A stretch of DNA of 64,000 nucleotides from Dyella_B nitratireducens (GCF_049532905.1 NZ_CP064032.1:992001-1056000); one strand, 5' to 3'. Shown: positions 26,060-36,919, counted from the first letter of the stretch. Notes: generated by a model not told the origin, from the sequence alone. Numbers and translations: made by a program.

Positions 26060-26156
26060 GGTGAGGCAAGCAACGTAGGTCTATGGCAGAAGTGGCGTTG
26101 TCCCACCCCTCACCCTGGCTGTAGCGTGTAGGTAGGGTGGGCCAACGGGGAAACCG

Positions 26157-26810
26157 ATGCTTGTGCTCAAGCTCTTGCGATCAGTAGCGCTAACGCTGCT
26201 GCTGTTTCTGGCGATCTACATGCCCGCTTTCCTGATCGTATCGGCGTTGCATCTGACGCCCACGGCGATGGTGCCCGCGGTCATCGCCCTCACCCTGGTA
26301 ACAACCTGCGCATTGATGGGATGGGCCATTCAACAACGATGGCTCACAGCGGAAGACTTTGGCTGGCAATGGCCGGCGTATCGATATGTACTTTATGCCC
26401 TCGCACTCGGCGTATTGCTGGGTACCGTCGTGACCGTGGTGCTTGCACACGCCAATGAGCCCGGCATGCCGGAGGGCGTGCACCTTGCTCCCTGGCAGGC
26501 TTATTTGTGTTTTGCGCTGGGCGCTCCCGTGCAGGAAGAGGTGGTGTTCCGCGGACTGCTGCAGTCCACGCTGGCCCGGAGCCTTTTGAGCGCACGCCTG
26601 CGCGTCGCATTGGCTGGTATTGCTGCATCGCTGTCCATTGCGTTGCTATTCGGGGTCATCCACCTGAAGGTGGGGCCGGTGACGGCCTGCGCTGCTTGTC
26701 TCCTCGGGGTACTGGCAGGCGAATTGAAGCGCTACAGCGGCAGCCTGCTGCCCGGCATCCTTTGCCACGCGTTGTTCAATCTGGGCGGTCTGCTGCTGGC
26801 ATTCGGTTGA
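26157..26810 (+). CDS. CPBP-family intramembrane glutamic endopeptidase
   Basis: 217 residues with six or more hydrophobic helices. All CPBP motifs are intact: APVQEEVVFRGLLQ (EExxxR, about residue 127), LLFGVIHLK (FxxxH) and LCHALFNLGG (HxxxN). Members process prenylated or other membrane substrates or bacteriocin-like peptides; the bacterial substrate cannot be told. It contrasts with the 4730-6247 protein, which lacks the EE pair. It stands alone between two repeat elements. Confidence 0.87.
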   Translation: MLVLKLLRSVALTLLLFLAIYMPAFLIVSALHLTPTAMVPAVIALTLVTTCALMGWAIQQRWLTAEDFGWQWPAYRYVLYALALGVLLGTVVTVVLAHANEPGMPEGVHLAPWQAYLCFALGAPVQEEVVFRGLLQSTLARSLLSARLRVALAGIAASLSIALLFGVIHLKVGPVTACAACLLGVLAGELKRYSGSLLPGILCHALFNLGGLLLAFG

Positions 26811-26816
26811 GCGCCC

Positions 26817-26890
26817 GTAGGTTGGGGTGCGAACCCCAACATCGCCATGTCCATGCATACCACTATGTTGGGGTTTGCACCCCAACCTAC
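26817..26890. repeat. Palindromic repeat, GTAGGTTGGGG family
   Basis: GTAGGTTGGGGTGCGAACCCC and GGGGTTTGCACCCCAACCTAC inverted around ~28 bases, beginning 7 bases after the CPBP stop codon. Confidence 0.8.
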
Positions 26891-26998
26891 CGAGCGCGCC
26901 TCCTAAGGCCCTCAACTAGGCGCCTTCGCACCCGGTTTGCTACGATTGACGTTTATCTTGCGCTCATTGGGCGCCATCCCTTCAGGGTTCAACCACAC

Positions 26999-28124
26999 AT
27001 GATCGAAACCAATCCGATCCTTGCGCAGATCGCGGACCTCACGGCCCGTATCGAGTCGCTTAGGGGGTATCTTTGACTACGACGCCAAGCGTGAGCGTCT
27101 GGAAGAAGTAAGCCGCGAACTGGAAAGCCCCAGCATCTGGGACAATCCGCCCCACGCGCAGGAACTGGGCCGCGAACGCGCCCGTCTCGACACCATCGTC
27201 AGCGGCATCGACCGCATCACCTCCGGCCTGGCCGATGCCGGCGAGCTGCTGGAAATGGCTGCCGCCGACGGCGACGAAGCCACCGTGCAATCCGTGCAGA
27301 CCGACGTCGGCAAGCTCGACGCCGAGGTAAGCAAGCTGGAATTCCAGCGCATGTTCTCCGGCAAGATGGATTCGGCCAATGCCTTCGTCGATATCCAGGC
27401 CGGTGCCGGCGGCACCGAGGCGCAGGACTGGGCCGAAATGCTGCTGCGCATGTACCTGCGCTGGTGCGAATCGCGCGGCTGGAAAACCGAGCTGATGGAA
27501 GTCAGCGCCGGCGACGTGGCCGGCATCAAGTCCGCCACCTTCCGCGTGGAAGGCGATTACGCCTACGGCTGGCTGAAAACCGAAATCGGCGTACACCGCC
27601 TGGTGCGCAAGAGCCCGTTCGATTCCGACAACCGCCGCCACACCAGCTTCACCTCGGTGTTCGTGTCGCCGGAAGTCGATGACGATATAGACATCGAGAT
27701 CAATCCGGCTGATTTGAAGACCGACGTGTACCGCTCGTCCGGCGCCGGTGGTCAGCACGTCAACAAAACCGAGTCGGCGGTGCGTATTACCCACGTACCC
27801 AGCGGTGTGGTGGTGGCCTGCCAGACCGAGCGCAGCCAGCACGCCAACCGCGACCGCGCGATGAAGATGCTGGCCGCCAAGCTGTACGAACTGGAGATCC
27901 AAAAGCGCAACGCCGAAAAGGATGCGCTGGAAGCGACCAAGTCCGACATTGGCTGGGGCAGCCAGATCCGCAATTACGTGTTGGACCAGAGCCGCATCAA
28001 AGACCTGCGCACCGGCGTGGAACGCACCGACACCCAAAAGGTGCTGGATGGCGATCTCGACGATTTCATCGAGGCCAGCCTGAAAGCCGGATTGGATGCG
28101 GGTGCCAAGCGCGTCGATGCGTGA
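26999..28124 (+). CDS. prfB: Peptide chain release factor 2, with programmed +1 frameshift
   Basis: Recognises UGA/UAA stop codons. The gene opens ATG 26999 (MIETNPILAQIADLTARIES) and meets an in-frame TGA at 27074-27076 in the context TAT CTT TGA C, preceded by the internal Shine-Dalgarno AGGGGG (27062-27067): the classic autoregulatory site. Skipping one base at 27074 continues into FDYDAKRERLEEV and the rest of the protein to 28124. The GGQ motif in SGAGGQHVNKTESAVR catalyses peptide release. lysS follows, with one small gene in between. Confidence 0.97.
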
Positions 28125-28146
28125 TCACTGATCGAGGAGTCACGAT

Positions 28147-28452
28147 ATGAACGGCAAAACGATGCTGTTGGCATGTGCCAGCGTGCTGTTTTTCAGCCAT
28201 GTCGCAAACGCCGCCGGCCAGGGCGTCAAGCAGGATGCCAAAGATGCCGGACACGCGATCGGCAACGGTGCACGCGACGTGGGTCATGCCACGGCGCACG
28301 TCGCCAAAACGGTCGGCCATGGCGCGAAAGAAGCGGGCCAGGGTATCGGGCATGGTGCGAAAGAAGTAGGGCACGGCGTCGCGCACGGTACGCGCGAAGG
28401 CTGGGATGCCACCAAGCACGCCGTCAAGCATGTGTTCGGCAAAGATGATTGA
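28147..28452 (+). CDS. Small exported protein made of repeated amphipathic units, between prfB and lysS
   Basis: 101 residues: signal peptide MNGKTMLLACASVLFFSHVANA, then a Gly/His/Ala/Lys-rich chain built from degenerate repeats (AGHAIGNGARD, VGHATAHVAKT, VGHGAKEAGQG, IGHGAKEVGHG, VAHGTREGWDA), about 11 residues each. Such 11-mers, as in LEA or apolipoprotein-like proteins, form amphipathic helices. It interrupts the usually adjacent prfB-lysS pair, 22 bases after prfB. Function unknown; an envelope stress or membrane-associating role is only a guess. Confidence 0.7.
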   Translation: MNGKTMLLACASVLFFSHVANAAGQGVKQDAKDAGHAIGNGARDVGHATAHVAKTVGHGAKEAGQGIGHGAKEVGHGVAHGTREGWDATKHAVKHVFGKDD

Positions 28453-28527
28453 TGGGCGTTTGACCATCAGCGATACATAAAGAAGCGCTTGGCACTCGAT
28501 TTGAGCGCCGGCAGCAATGGAATCTCC

Positions 28528-30048
<1,521 letters not shown>

Positions 30049-30058
30049 GCGTGATGCT

Positions 30059-30086
30059 CGTCATTCCGGTTTTCGCCGGAATGACG
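30059..30086. repeat. Single palindromic unit, GTCATTCCGG family, after lysS
   Basis: CGTCATTCCGGttttCGCCGGAATGACG forms a hairpin right after the lysS stop, between convergent genes. It could terminate transcription, but no T-run follows. Confidence 0.65.
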
Positions 30087-30108
30087 CTGAGGTGGGATTT
30101 CGGTTGCG

Positions 30109-30795
30109 CTAAAACTCCAATTCCTGCGCCGCACACAAATAATCAATCATCGGCGCCAGCCGCTTGTAACTGGCCACCATATACGGCAACAACTCCGCCG
30201 AACACGCCAGCGCTTCATCAAACTGCTCGCCTGCCGCAAAGTCCTTGCGTTTCAGATCCTCGATCAGCTCATGCTCCGGATCAAATCCGCGCGGCGGTCG
30301 CGTCAATGATTCACCCCAGAACGCAAAATGATCGCGGAACGCCTTGCTCTGCACCGCGCGCTTCCACGCGGCCGGATTATCAGCAAGAAAAGCACGCAGC
30401 CGCTTCAACGCATCCGGCTCCGGATGCCACATGCCGCCGCCGACAAAGCAATCGCCCGGCTTGATATGCACGTAGAACGAAGGTGCCGGAATCTCATGCC
30501 GCCGCTCATGGAAAAAGCGCGCACTGGCCCAGGGCTTGTACGGCTCCTTGTCGTTCGAGAACCGCGTATCGCGATAGACGCGGAACAGCGAGCCACCCAT
30601 CTTGCGCGGATCGGCGCGGAAGTGCGCGCTTATTTTCGCCAGCGGAGCCTGCATGTCGCTGATCAGCTCCAGAAACGGATCGCGCACGTCGCGCTCGTAT
30701 TCGGCTTTGTGCTTCTGGAACCATTCGCGGTTGTTGTTGCGGGCCAGGCTTTTGAGGAAGCGGAATGTGGCAGGCGAGAAGTAGGCGCGTGGCAT
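30109..30795 (-). CDS. DUF2461-family protein
   Basis: 228 residues from ATG 30795 (MPRAYFSPATFRFLKSLARN). The conserved blocks of the DUF2461/TIGR02453 family are clear: NNNREWFQKHKAEYERDVRDPFLEL early, then FRVYRDTRFSNDKEPYKPWASARF and PSFYVHIKPGDCFVGGGMWHPEP. It is a soluble protein of unknown biochemical role found across bacteria. Repeat DNA lies directly upstream of its start. Confidence 0.88.
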   Translation of the reverse strand: MPRAYFSPATFRFLKSLARNNNREWFQKHKAEYERDVRDPFLELISDMQAPLAKISAHFRADPRKMGGSLFRVYRDTRFSNDKEPYKPWASARFFHERRHEIPAPSFYVHIKPGDCFVGGGMWHPEPDALKRLRAFLADNPAAWKRAVQSKAFRDHFAFWGESLTRPPRGFDPEHELIEDLKRKDFAAGEQFDEALACSAELLPYMVASYKRLAPMIDYLCAAQELEF

Positions 30796-30810
30796 GATGG
30801 TTCGATTCTC

Positions 30811-31095
30811 GTAGGTTGGGGTGCAAACCCCAACAATGGTGACATAGACGGCGATATTCGGGTTTGCTCCCGATATACCCCACGTTTCTTGCTTCAGGAG
30901 CGTCGCTCGCCGCGAAAAAGTCAGTCTTGCCTCGACGTCATTCCGGCGAAGGCCGGAATCCATGCTTCGCACTGGCGATGGATTCCGGCCTTCGCCGGAA
31001 TGACGACTCGCTCTGAAACAGCATCGACGCTAACTTCGGCTCTTGCCGGAAAAACAGAAAAGTGGGGATGCATCAGGGTTTGCACCCCAACCTAC
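30811..31095. repeat. Compound repeat: one palindromic family nested inside another
   Basis: The outer arms GTAGGTTGGGGTGCAAACCC (30811-30834) and GGGTTTGCACCCCAACCTAC (31076-31095) are the two halves of the first family but are 240 bases apart instead of ~28. Between them, at 30935-31006, lies a complete paired unit of the second family (ACGTCATTCCGGCGAAGGCC and its complement). The rest of this ~295-base gap between DUF2461 and sbcB shows no gene. The right arm supplies the sbcB stop codon. Confidence 0.75.
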
Positions 31096-32540
31096 GCAAG
31101 CGCAATGCCAGCCTCAGCCGCAACCTGCTCACCCCAAACTTGCAACTGATCCAACACCGCACCCTTATCGCGCCCCAGCGGATCATTGCGCAGCATCACG
31201 AGTTTCGCGAAATACTCCGACAACGTCAGCGTCGTAAGCGGCGTAGCCCGCGTCAGCCGTTGAATGCGAAACGCTTCCCACCGCTCCCGTTCCTCCGGCG
31301 TCAACGTCTCCGGCCAATTGCGCGCCCGATAACGGAACAGCAACTCCGGATAACGCGCATCGCGAAACTCGAACTTGCGCGCCCCCAACTGCTCCGGCGG
31401 CGTCGCCCGCACGTCGCGCAGCAAACGCTTGTCGGCATCGGGCAGAAAACCGCCATACAGCGCCAACTCCGGATCTTCCGGCGGCGGCAGCTCGGCCGCC
31501 CGCTGGAAAATGCGGCGCAACTTATCCGCCAGATTCGTCGCGGCACGCAAGGTATCGGCATGCGCCAGACAGCGATCCACGTCCAATGGTAGCCGCGCGA
31601 GATCCACACCTTTCAGCACCGACAACGGCGCCAGTGCGGGGGAGCGATTTGCATGCACGGTGCGCAGCGGAATGCGCTCCACACCTTCCGGCAGATCGGC
31701 GCGCGCAGTAAACATGCGATCGATGATGTCGTCGACCTCCAGCGTCAGCAGATCGCTGGGATCCTGCGCGAGGTCGTACACGATGATTTCACCCGCCCGA
31801 GCCGGATGCACCGCCAACGGCATGATGATCGCCAGGCAACCACGGCTGGCCGGGTAACGCGATGACACATGCACCAGCGGCGTCATGGCGGTGAGGTCCA
31901 GCAGCTCGAACACGCGCTGCTTGCGGCGCAGGCTGAAATGCCAGTCCCACAAGCGCGGCTGGCGCACGCGGATCAGGCGTGCCAGATCGATCAGCGCATA
32001 CACATCGGAGAGCGCATCGTGCGCGCGGTCCTGCCGAAGATGATTGGCGGTGGCCAGGTGTTCCAGCTTGAAGCTTCGGGTGCCGTCCTCATGCGTGGGC
32101 CACTCGATGCCTTCGGGTCGCAGTGCAGCGCACATGCGGACAAGGTCGATCAGGTCCCAGCGCGAATTGCCGTTCTCCCATTCGCGCCCATACGGCTCGA
32201 AAAAATTCCGGTACAACAGCTGGCGCGTGAATTCGTCGTCAAAGCGCAAGGAGTTGTAACCCACGCCACAGGTACCTGGCGCAGCAAGCTGCTCATGCAC
32301 GCGTGCGGCGAAATCGGCCTCGATCAACCCGTCGCGCTCAGCCTGCTGCGGGGTGATGCCGGTGATCAGGCAGGACTCCGGGCTGGGCGGCATCTCCCGC
32401 GGCGGCTTGCCGTAGAACATCACCGGCTCGTCGATGATTTCCAGCTCCAGGTTGGTGCGGATGCCGGCAAACTGGATCGGCCGGTCCCGGCGCGTATCGG
32501 TGCCGAAGGTTTCGTAGTCGTGCCAGAAGAGGGTGTGCAT
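31092..32540 (-). CDS. sbcB: Exodeoxyribonuclease I
   Basis: 3'-5' ssDNA exonuclease used in recombination and repair. About 482 residues (E. coli 475). The DEDDh motifs are visible: FWHDYETFGTDTRRDRPIQF (Exo I, D and E), GYNSLRFDDEFTRQLLYRN (Exo II) and RAHDALSDVYALIDLARLI (Exo III, H and D). The C-terminal SH3-like and helical domains follow. I chose ATG 32540 (MHTLFWHDYE); a TTG two codons earlier is possible. The stop TAG belongs to the adjacent palindromic repeat. It is divergent from orn, another DEDDh exonuclease gene. Confidence 0.95.
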   Translation of the reverse strand: MHTLFWHDYETFGTDTRRDRPIQFAGIRTNLELEIIDEPVMFYGKPPREMPPSPESCLITGITPQQAERDGLIEADFAARVHEQLAAPGTCGVGYNSLRFDDEFTRQLLYRNFFEPYGREWENGNSRWDLIDLVRMCAALRPEGIEWPTHEDGTRSFKLEHLATANHLRQDRAHDALSDVYALIDLARLIRVRQPRLWDWHFSLRRKQRVFELLDLTAMTPLVHVSSRYPASRGCLAIIMPLAVHPARAGEIIVYDLAQDPSDLLTLEVDDIIDRMFTARADLPEGVERIPLRTVHANRSPALAPLSVLKGVDLARLPLDVDRCLAHADTLRAATNLADKLRRIFQRAAELPPPEDPELALYGGFLPDADKRLLRDVRATPPEQLGARKFEFRDARYPELLFRYRARNWPETLTPEERERWEAFRIQRLTRATPLTTLTLSEYFAKLVMLRNDPLGRDKGAVLDQLQVWGEQVAAEAGIALA

Positions 32541-32628
32541 GGGCAAATGATAGGGGAAGCGGGCAGCTGAGACGGGGGTAATGAGGAAGTGGCTTGGCTC
32601 TTGCTAAACTGCGCCGTCAGGAGGGCGC

Positions 32629-33198
32629 ATGAGCCAAGCGAACGAAGACAACCTCATCTGGATCGACCTGGAAATGACCGGTCTGGATACCGATAACGAT
32701 TCGATCCTCGAGATCGCCACCATCGTCACCGACAAGGATCTGATCGTTCTAGCCGAAGGCCCCGTCTTCGCGATCCACCATGAGGTGGAGCGGTTGGAAG
32801 CGATGGATACCTGGAACCGCAACCAGCACCGCCGATCCGGCCTGTGGGATCAGGTGTTGGACTCCACCTGCACGCATGCGCAAGCAGAGCAGGCCACGCT
32901 GGAGTTTCTCAAGCCGTGGGTGATGCCGGGCAAGTCGCCGATGTGCGGCAATTCCATCTGCCAGGATCGCCGCTTCCTGCATCGGCAGATGCCGCAACTG
33001 GAACGCTTCTTCCACTATCGCAATCTGGACGTGTCCACGCTGAAAGAACTGGCACGTCGCTGGGCGCCGACCATCGGTCGCGGTTTCTCCAAAGAATCGG
33101 CACACACGGCACTGTCGGATATTCGCGACTCCATCGACGAACTGCGCTACTACCGCCAATTCATGGGCGCGCTCGGCGGTGCGGAGCATTGCACATGA
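32629..33198 (+). CDS. orn: Oligoribonuclease
   Basis: Degrades 2- to 5-nucleotide RNA fragments and the c-di-GMP product pGpG. 189 residues; DEDDh residues in NLIWIDLEMTGLD, SICQDRRFLHRQMP and SAHTALSDIRDSIDELRYYR. AGGAG lies 5 bases upstream of ATG 32629. Its stop overlaps the folP start by 4 bases (ATGA). Confidence 0.96.
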   Translation: MSQANEDNLIWIDLEMTGLDTDNDSILEIATIVTDKDLIVLAEGPVFAIHHEVERLEAMDTWNRNQHRRSGLWDQVLDSTCTHAQAEQATLEFLKPWVMPGKSPMCGNSICQDRRFLHRQMPQLERFFHYRNLDVSTLKELARRWAPTIGRGFSKESAHTALSDIRDSIDELRYYRQFMGALGGAEHCT

Positions 33199-34100
33199 CC
33201 ACCGACATGTTCGCCACGGTGCTGGATTGCAACGGCCGGCCGTTGACGCTGGATCGTCCGCGCGTGGTGGGCATCATCAACGTGACACCGGATTCGTTCT
33301 CCGACGGCGGCCAGTTTTCCAGCGTGGAAGCCGCAGTGGAACACGGCCTGCGGCTGGCGGAAGAGGGCGCCGACATGCTCGACGTCGGCGGCGAATCCAC
33401 TCGCCCCGGCGCGGCGGATGTTGCCGTCGAAGACGAATTGCAGCGGGTCATTCCCGTCATCGAGCAATTGGTGGCGCGCACCTCGCTGCCGATCGCCGTC
33501 GACACGTCGAAACCCGAAGTGATGCGCGCCGCCGTAGCGGCCGGCGCCGGCATGATCAACGACGTGTATGCCCTGCGCCGTGAGGGCGCCTTGGACGCTG
33601 CATCCGAACTGCGCGTGCCGATCTGCCTGATGCACATGCAAGGCGAGCCGCGTAGCATGCAAGACGAACCGCACTACGACGACGTGGTCGGCGAAGTGCA
33701 TCGTTTCCTCACCGATCGCCTGTTCGCCTGCGAATTGGCCGGCATCGATCGGCGCAAAGTAATGGTCGACCCTGGTTTTGGCTTCGGCAAAAACCTGGAA
33801 CACAACCTTGCACTGCTGCGTAAAGTGCAGCGCTTCGCCGATCTTGGCAGTGGCGTTTACGTGGGGCTGTCGCGCAAGTCGATGATCGGCACGCTCACCG
33901 GCCGCAAAGACCCCGCCGACCGCGCCGCCGGTTCGGTGGCTGCGGCGCTGATCGCCGTGCAACGCGGTGCACGCATGGTGCGCGTGCACGATGTGGCAGC
34001 TACTGTGGATGCATTGAAGGTGTGGCATGCCGTGCAAGCTGGCGACACACCGGAGCGGCATGACAAGCAGAAAATGCCGAGTTGGCCGGATGATGAGTAA
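33195..34100 (+). CDS. folP: Dihydropteroate synthase
   Basis: Condenses p-aminobenzoate with dihydropterin pyrophosphate in folate synthesis and is the sulfonamide target. 301 residues from ATG 33195. Signatures: VVGIINVTPDSFSDGG, DVGGESTRPGA, PIAVDTSKPEVMRAA and DPGFGFGKNLEHN, then GLSRKSMIGTLTGR. Translationally coupled to orn. The 308-base gap after it holds a palindromic repeat and presumably the glmM promoter. Confidence 0.95.
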   Translation: MTTDMFATVLDCNGRPLTLDRPRVVGIINVTPDSFSDGGQFSSVEAAVEHGLRLAEEGADMLDVGGESTRPGAADVAVEDELQRVIPVIEQLVARTSLPIAVDTSKPEVMRAAVAAGAGMINDVYALRREGALDAASELRVPICLMHMQGEPRSMQDEPHYDDVVGEVHRFLTDRLFACELAGIDRRKVMVDPGFGFGKNLEHNLALLRKVQRFADLGSGVYVGLSRKSMIGTLTGRKDPADRAAGSVAAALIAVQRGARMVRVHDVAATVDALKVWHAVQAGDTPERHDKQKMPSWPDDE

Positions 34101-34169
34101 GGCCTGATCTGCTCATTCCCGATAGGGCAAGTGGGAAGCGTTGGCAGGAAATACCCATTACCTCAAGGC

Positions 34170-34250
34170 CGTCATTCCCGCGAAAGCGGGAATCCATCTT
34201 GCTCTGATGCATCGTTGAAAATGGATTCCCGCTTTCGCGGGAATGACGGC
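34170..34250. repeat. Palindromic repeat, GTCATTCCCGCGAAAG family
   Basis: The arms GTCATTCCCGCGAAAGCGGG and CCCGCTTTCGCGGGAATGAC, each palindromic, flank ~27 bases between folP and glmM. Apart from this element nothing gene-like is visible in 34101-34408. Confidence 0.8.
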
Positions 34251-34408
34251 CATACTGGAAAATGGCTTTATCTCGGATACCTCCAAGTTCCCCCGGCAAA
34301 CGGGCGAGGGCCAATATGAGGCATAGCTAACCGCCCGGTGTAGCATTCACGCCCTGGCGACGCCCTTGTCCCTATTTCCTGACTTCCGCTCCTCAAGACA
34401 GACTTTTC

Positions 34409-35767
34409 ATGAACCAACGCAAATATTTCGGTACCGACGGCATCCGTGGCCGCGTAGGCCAGTGGCCCATCAGCGCGGATTTCATGCTGCGGCTGGGGCG
34501 GGCGCTCGGCGTGGTGCTGGGCCGGGAGAAGAAATCCTCCCGCCGCCCGTTGGTACTGATCGGCAAGGACACCCGCGTTTCCGGCTACATGTTCGAATCC
34601 GCCCTGGAAGCCGGCCTGGCCGCCGCGGGGGCGGACGTTCGCCTGTTCGGTCCCATGCCCACGCCGGCCGTGGCTTACCTCACCCGCAGCCTGCGCGCCG
34701 ATGCTGGCATCGTGATCAGCGCTTCGCACAATCCGCACTACGACAACGGCATCAAGTTTTTCTCCACGCAAGGCGAAAAACTCTCCGACGAAATCGAAGC
34801 CGCCATCGAACTGGAAGCCGATGCACCGTTCACCACCGTGGATTCGGAACATCTCGGCAAAGTGATCCGCGTCACCGACGTCATCACGCGCTATGCGGAA
34901 TTCTGCAAATCCACCGTGCCGGAAGATTTCAGCCTGGCCGGCATGAAGATCGTGCTCGATTGCGCGCACGGCGCCACCTACCAAGTCGCACCGAAAGTGT
35001 TCAGCGAGCTGGGTGCGAACGTGCACACCATTGGCGACAAGCCGGATGGCTTCAACATCAACCACAACGTTGGCTCCACGCACCCCGAAGCACTGCAGCG
35101 CGCGGTGGTGGAGCAGGGCGCCGATATCGGCTTTGCGTTCGATGGCGACGGTGATCGCGTGCAAGTGGTGGATCGCCACGGCGTGCTTGGCGATGGCGAC
35201 GACATGCTCTACGTGCTGGCGCACAGCTGGCAGTCGCGCGGGCTGCTCAAAGGTCCGGTCGTCGGCACGCTGATGAGCAACTACGGCCTGCAAAAGGCAC
35301 TGGCAGGCCTGGGCGTGGACCTGATCCGCGCCAATGTCGGCGACCGTTTCGTGCTGCAGAAACTGAAGGAGCACGACGGCATATTGGGTGGCGAAACGTC
35401 TGGCCATTTGCTGTGCCTGGATCGTGCCACCACCGGTGACGGCATCGTCGCCGCGCTGGCCGTGCTCGAAGCGCTGAAGCTGTCCGGCCAGGATCTCAGC
35501 AGCGCGCGCCAGGGCCTGAAAAAAATGCCGCAGGTGATGATCAACGTGCGTGCGGCCGGCGCACGCGAAGCCCTCAACAGCGACGCCGTGCGCAAGGCAC
35601 TGGCCGATACCGAGCAGGCCTTGCTTGGCCGCGGCCGCGTCGTGCTGCGCGCCTCCGGCACCGAGCCGCTGGTGCGGGTGACCGTTGAAGCCGCCGACGA
35701 AGCCGAAGTGCGTCAGATGGCAGAACGTCTTGCGGACGTCGTAAAATCCGCCACCGAACGCTCGTGA
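34409..35767 (+). CDS. glmM: Phosphoglucosamine mutase
   Basis: Interconverts glucosamine-6-phosphate and glucosamine-1-phosphate for UDP-GlcNAc and cell-wall synthesis. 452 residues. RKYFGTDGIRGRVGQWP opens the protein; the phosphoserine loop is GIVISASHNPHYDNGIKFF, the Mg-binding loop is FAFDGDGDRVQVVD, the sugar-binding loop is GGETSGHLL and the phosphate-binding site is RASGTEPLVRVTVE. The folP-glmM neighbourhood is conserved in many gammaproteobacteria. Confidence 0.96.
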   Translation: MNQRKYFGTDGIRGRVGQWPISADFMLRLGRALGVVLGREKKSSRRPLVLIGKDTRVSGYMFESALEAGLAAAGADVRLFGPMPTPAVAYLTRSLRADAGIVISASHNPHYDNGIKFFSTQGEKLSDEIEAAIELEADAPFTTVDSEHLGKVIRVTDVITRYAEFCKSTVPEDFSLAGMKIVLDCAHGATYQVAPKVFSELGANVHTIGDKPDGFNINHNVGSTHPEALQRAVVEQGADIGFAFDGDGDRVQVVDRHGVLGDGDDMLYVLAHSWQSRGLLKGPVVGTLMSNYGLQKALAGLGVDLIRANVGDRFVLQKLKEHDGILGGETSGHLLCLDRATTGDGIVAALAVLEALKLSGQDLSSARQGLKKMPQVMINVRAAGAREALNSDAVRKALADTEQALLGRGRVVLRASGTEPLVRVTVEAADEAEVRQMAERLADVVKSATERS

Positions 35768-35771
35768 ACCA

Positions 35772-35796
35772 GTAACGCTGCCCTGCGCAGCGTTAC
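35772..35796 (+). terminator. Hairpin after glmM, possible terminator
   Basis: GTAACGCTG and CAGCGTTAC form a 9-bp stem with a 7-base loop starting 5 bases after the glmM stop. No T-tract follows, so termination is uncertain. Confidence 0.4.
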
Positions 35797-35924
35797 AAAC
35801 AGATGCCAGGTCGCCATGGAGTGGAGCCTGTCTGGCTTGACGCAGACATGGCCCAAAGGCCCGACGTGCACCGCCCCTGCGGTGGCGGCCACAAAATCGA
35901 CCGTACGCCTACCTGGAAAACAGC

Positions 35925-36884
35925 ATGGATACATCTGCCCGTACACCGGCTAAGAAGGTTCCCACCCTCGACATCCGCCGCTACGACACCGACCGCGCGG
36001 CCTTCGTCGCCGAACTGGGTGCGGCCTATCGCGAATTTGGCTTCTGCTGCATCAGCGGCCACGGCATCACGCCGCCACTGATCGATGGTGCTTACGATGC
36101 CTTCCAGCGCTTCTTCGCGCTGCCCACCGAAACCAAGATGAAATACCACGTGCCTGGTTCCGGCGGCGCGCGTGGCTACACACCTTTCAAGATCGAAACC
36201 GCCAAGGACAGCCGTCATCCAGATTTGAAAGAGTTCTGGCATATCGGCCGTGACATCGACCGCCATTCGCGCTTCGCCGACCTGATGCCGCCAAACCTGT
36301 GGCCAGCCGAAGTGCCGGGTTTTCGCCAATACAGCTACGAGCTTTACCAAGCCTTGGATCTGCTCGGCGGCCGTGTGCTGCGTGCACTGGCGCTGCACAT
36401 CGATCTGCCGGAAGACTACTTCGAAGACAAGATCGACCAGGGCAATTCCATCCTGCGCCCGATCCATTACCCGCCCATCACCGAGGCAAACATCCCCAAC
36501 GTGCGTGCGGGCGCCCACGAAGACATCAACTTCATCACCCTGCTGGTCGGTGCCAGCGCCGAGGGCCTGGAAGTGCTCACCCGCGAAGGCGAGTGGCTAC
36601 CCATCACCACCGAAGGCGACGCCATCGTGGTGAACATCGGCGACATGCTGCAGCGCCTGACCAATCACGTGTATCCGTCCACCACCCATCGCGTGGTGAA
36701 TCCGCCGAATGCGAATGCACGCAAGCCACGCTATTCGGTGCCGTACTTTCTGCATCCCAATCCGGACGTGGTGCTCGATCCGCTGCCGCAGTGCATTACT
36801 CCTGACAATCCGCGCCGCTACGACACCTCGATCAGTTCACACGAATATCTCATGCAGCGTTTGCGTGAGATCAAGCTGATCTGA
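35925..36884 (+). CDS. 2-oxoglutarate/Fe(II)-dependent oxygenase, isopenicillin N synthase-like
   Basis: 319 residues of the IPNS/ACC oxidase superfamily. The N-terminal DIOX_N block is YREFGFCCISGHGI; the Fe(II) facial triad is His and Asp of AGAHEDINFITLLVG and His of YPSTTHRVVNPP; the 2-oxoglutarate arginine follows in ARKPRYSVPYFLHPNPD. Bacterial members are often annotated generically; the substrate is not evident and no biosynthetic cluster surrounds it. The 157-base upstream gap contains no other gene. Confidence 0.87.
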   Translation: MDTSARTPAKKVPTLDIRRYDTDRAAFVAELGAAYREFGFCCISGHGITPPLIDGAYDAFQRFFALPTETKMKYHVPGSGGARGYTPFKIETAKDSRHPDLKEFWHIGRDIDRHSRFADLMPPNLWPAEVPGFRQYSYELYQALDLLGGRVLRALALHIDLPEDYFEDKIDQGNSILRPIHYPPITEANIPNVRAGAHEDINFITLLVGASAEGLEVLTREGEWLPITTEGDAIVVNIGDMLQRLTNHVYPSTTHRVVNPPNANARKPRYSVPYFLHPNPDVVLDPLPQCITPDNPRRYDTSISSHEYLMQRLREIKLI

Positions 36885-36919
36885 GCATCACGCTTTCTAC
36901 ATCCACGCGACGAACTGCT

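Noticed and set aside
27060..28037. 325-codon minus-strand frame opposite prfB
   Set aside because: Complement of a conserved gene; no recognisable motifs.
30811..31095. CRISPR-like array from clustered repeats
   Set aside because: The repeats are inverted, not regularly spaced direct repeats, and belong to two dispersed palindromic families found throughout the window.
34268..35407. 379-codon minus-strand frame opposite glmM
   Set aside because: Antisense to an unmistakable housekeeping gene.
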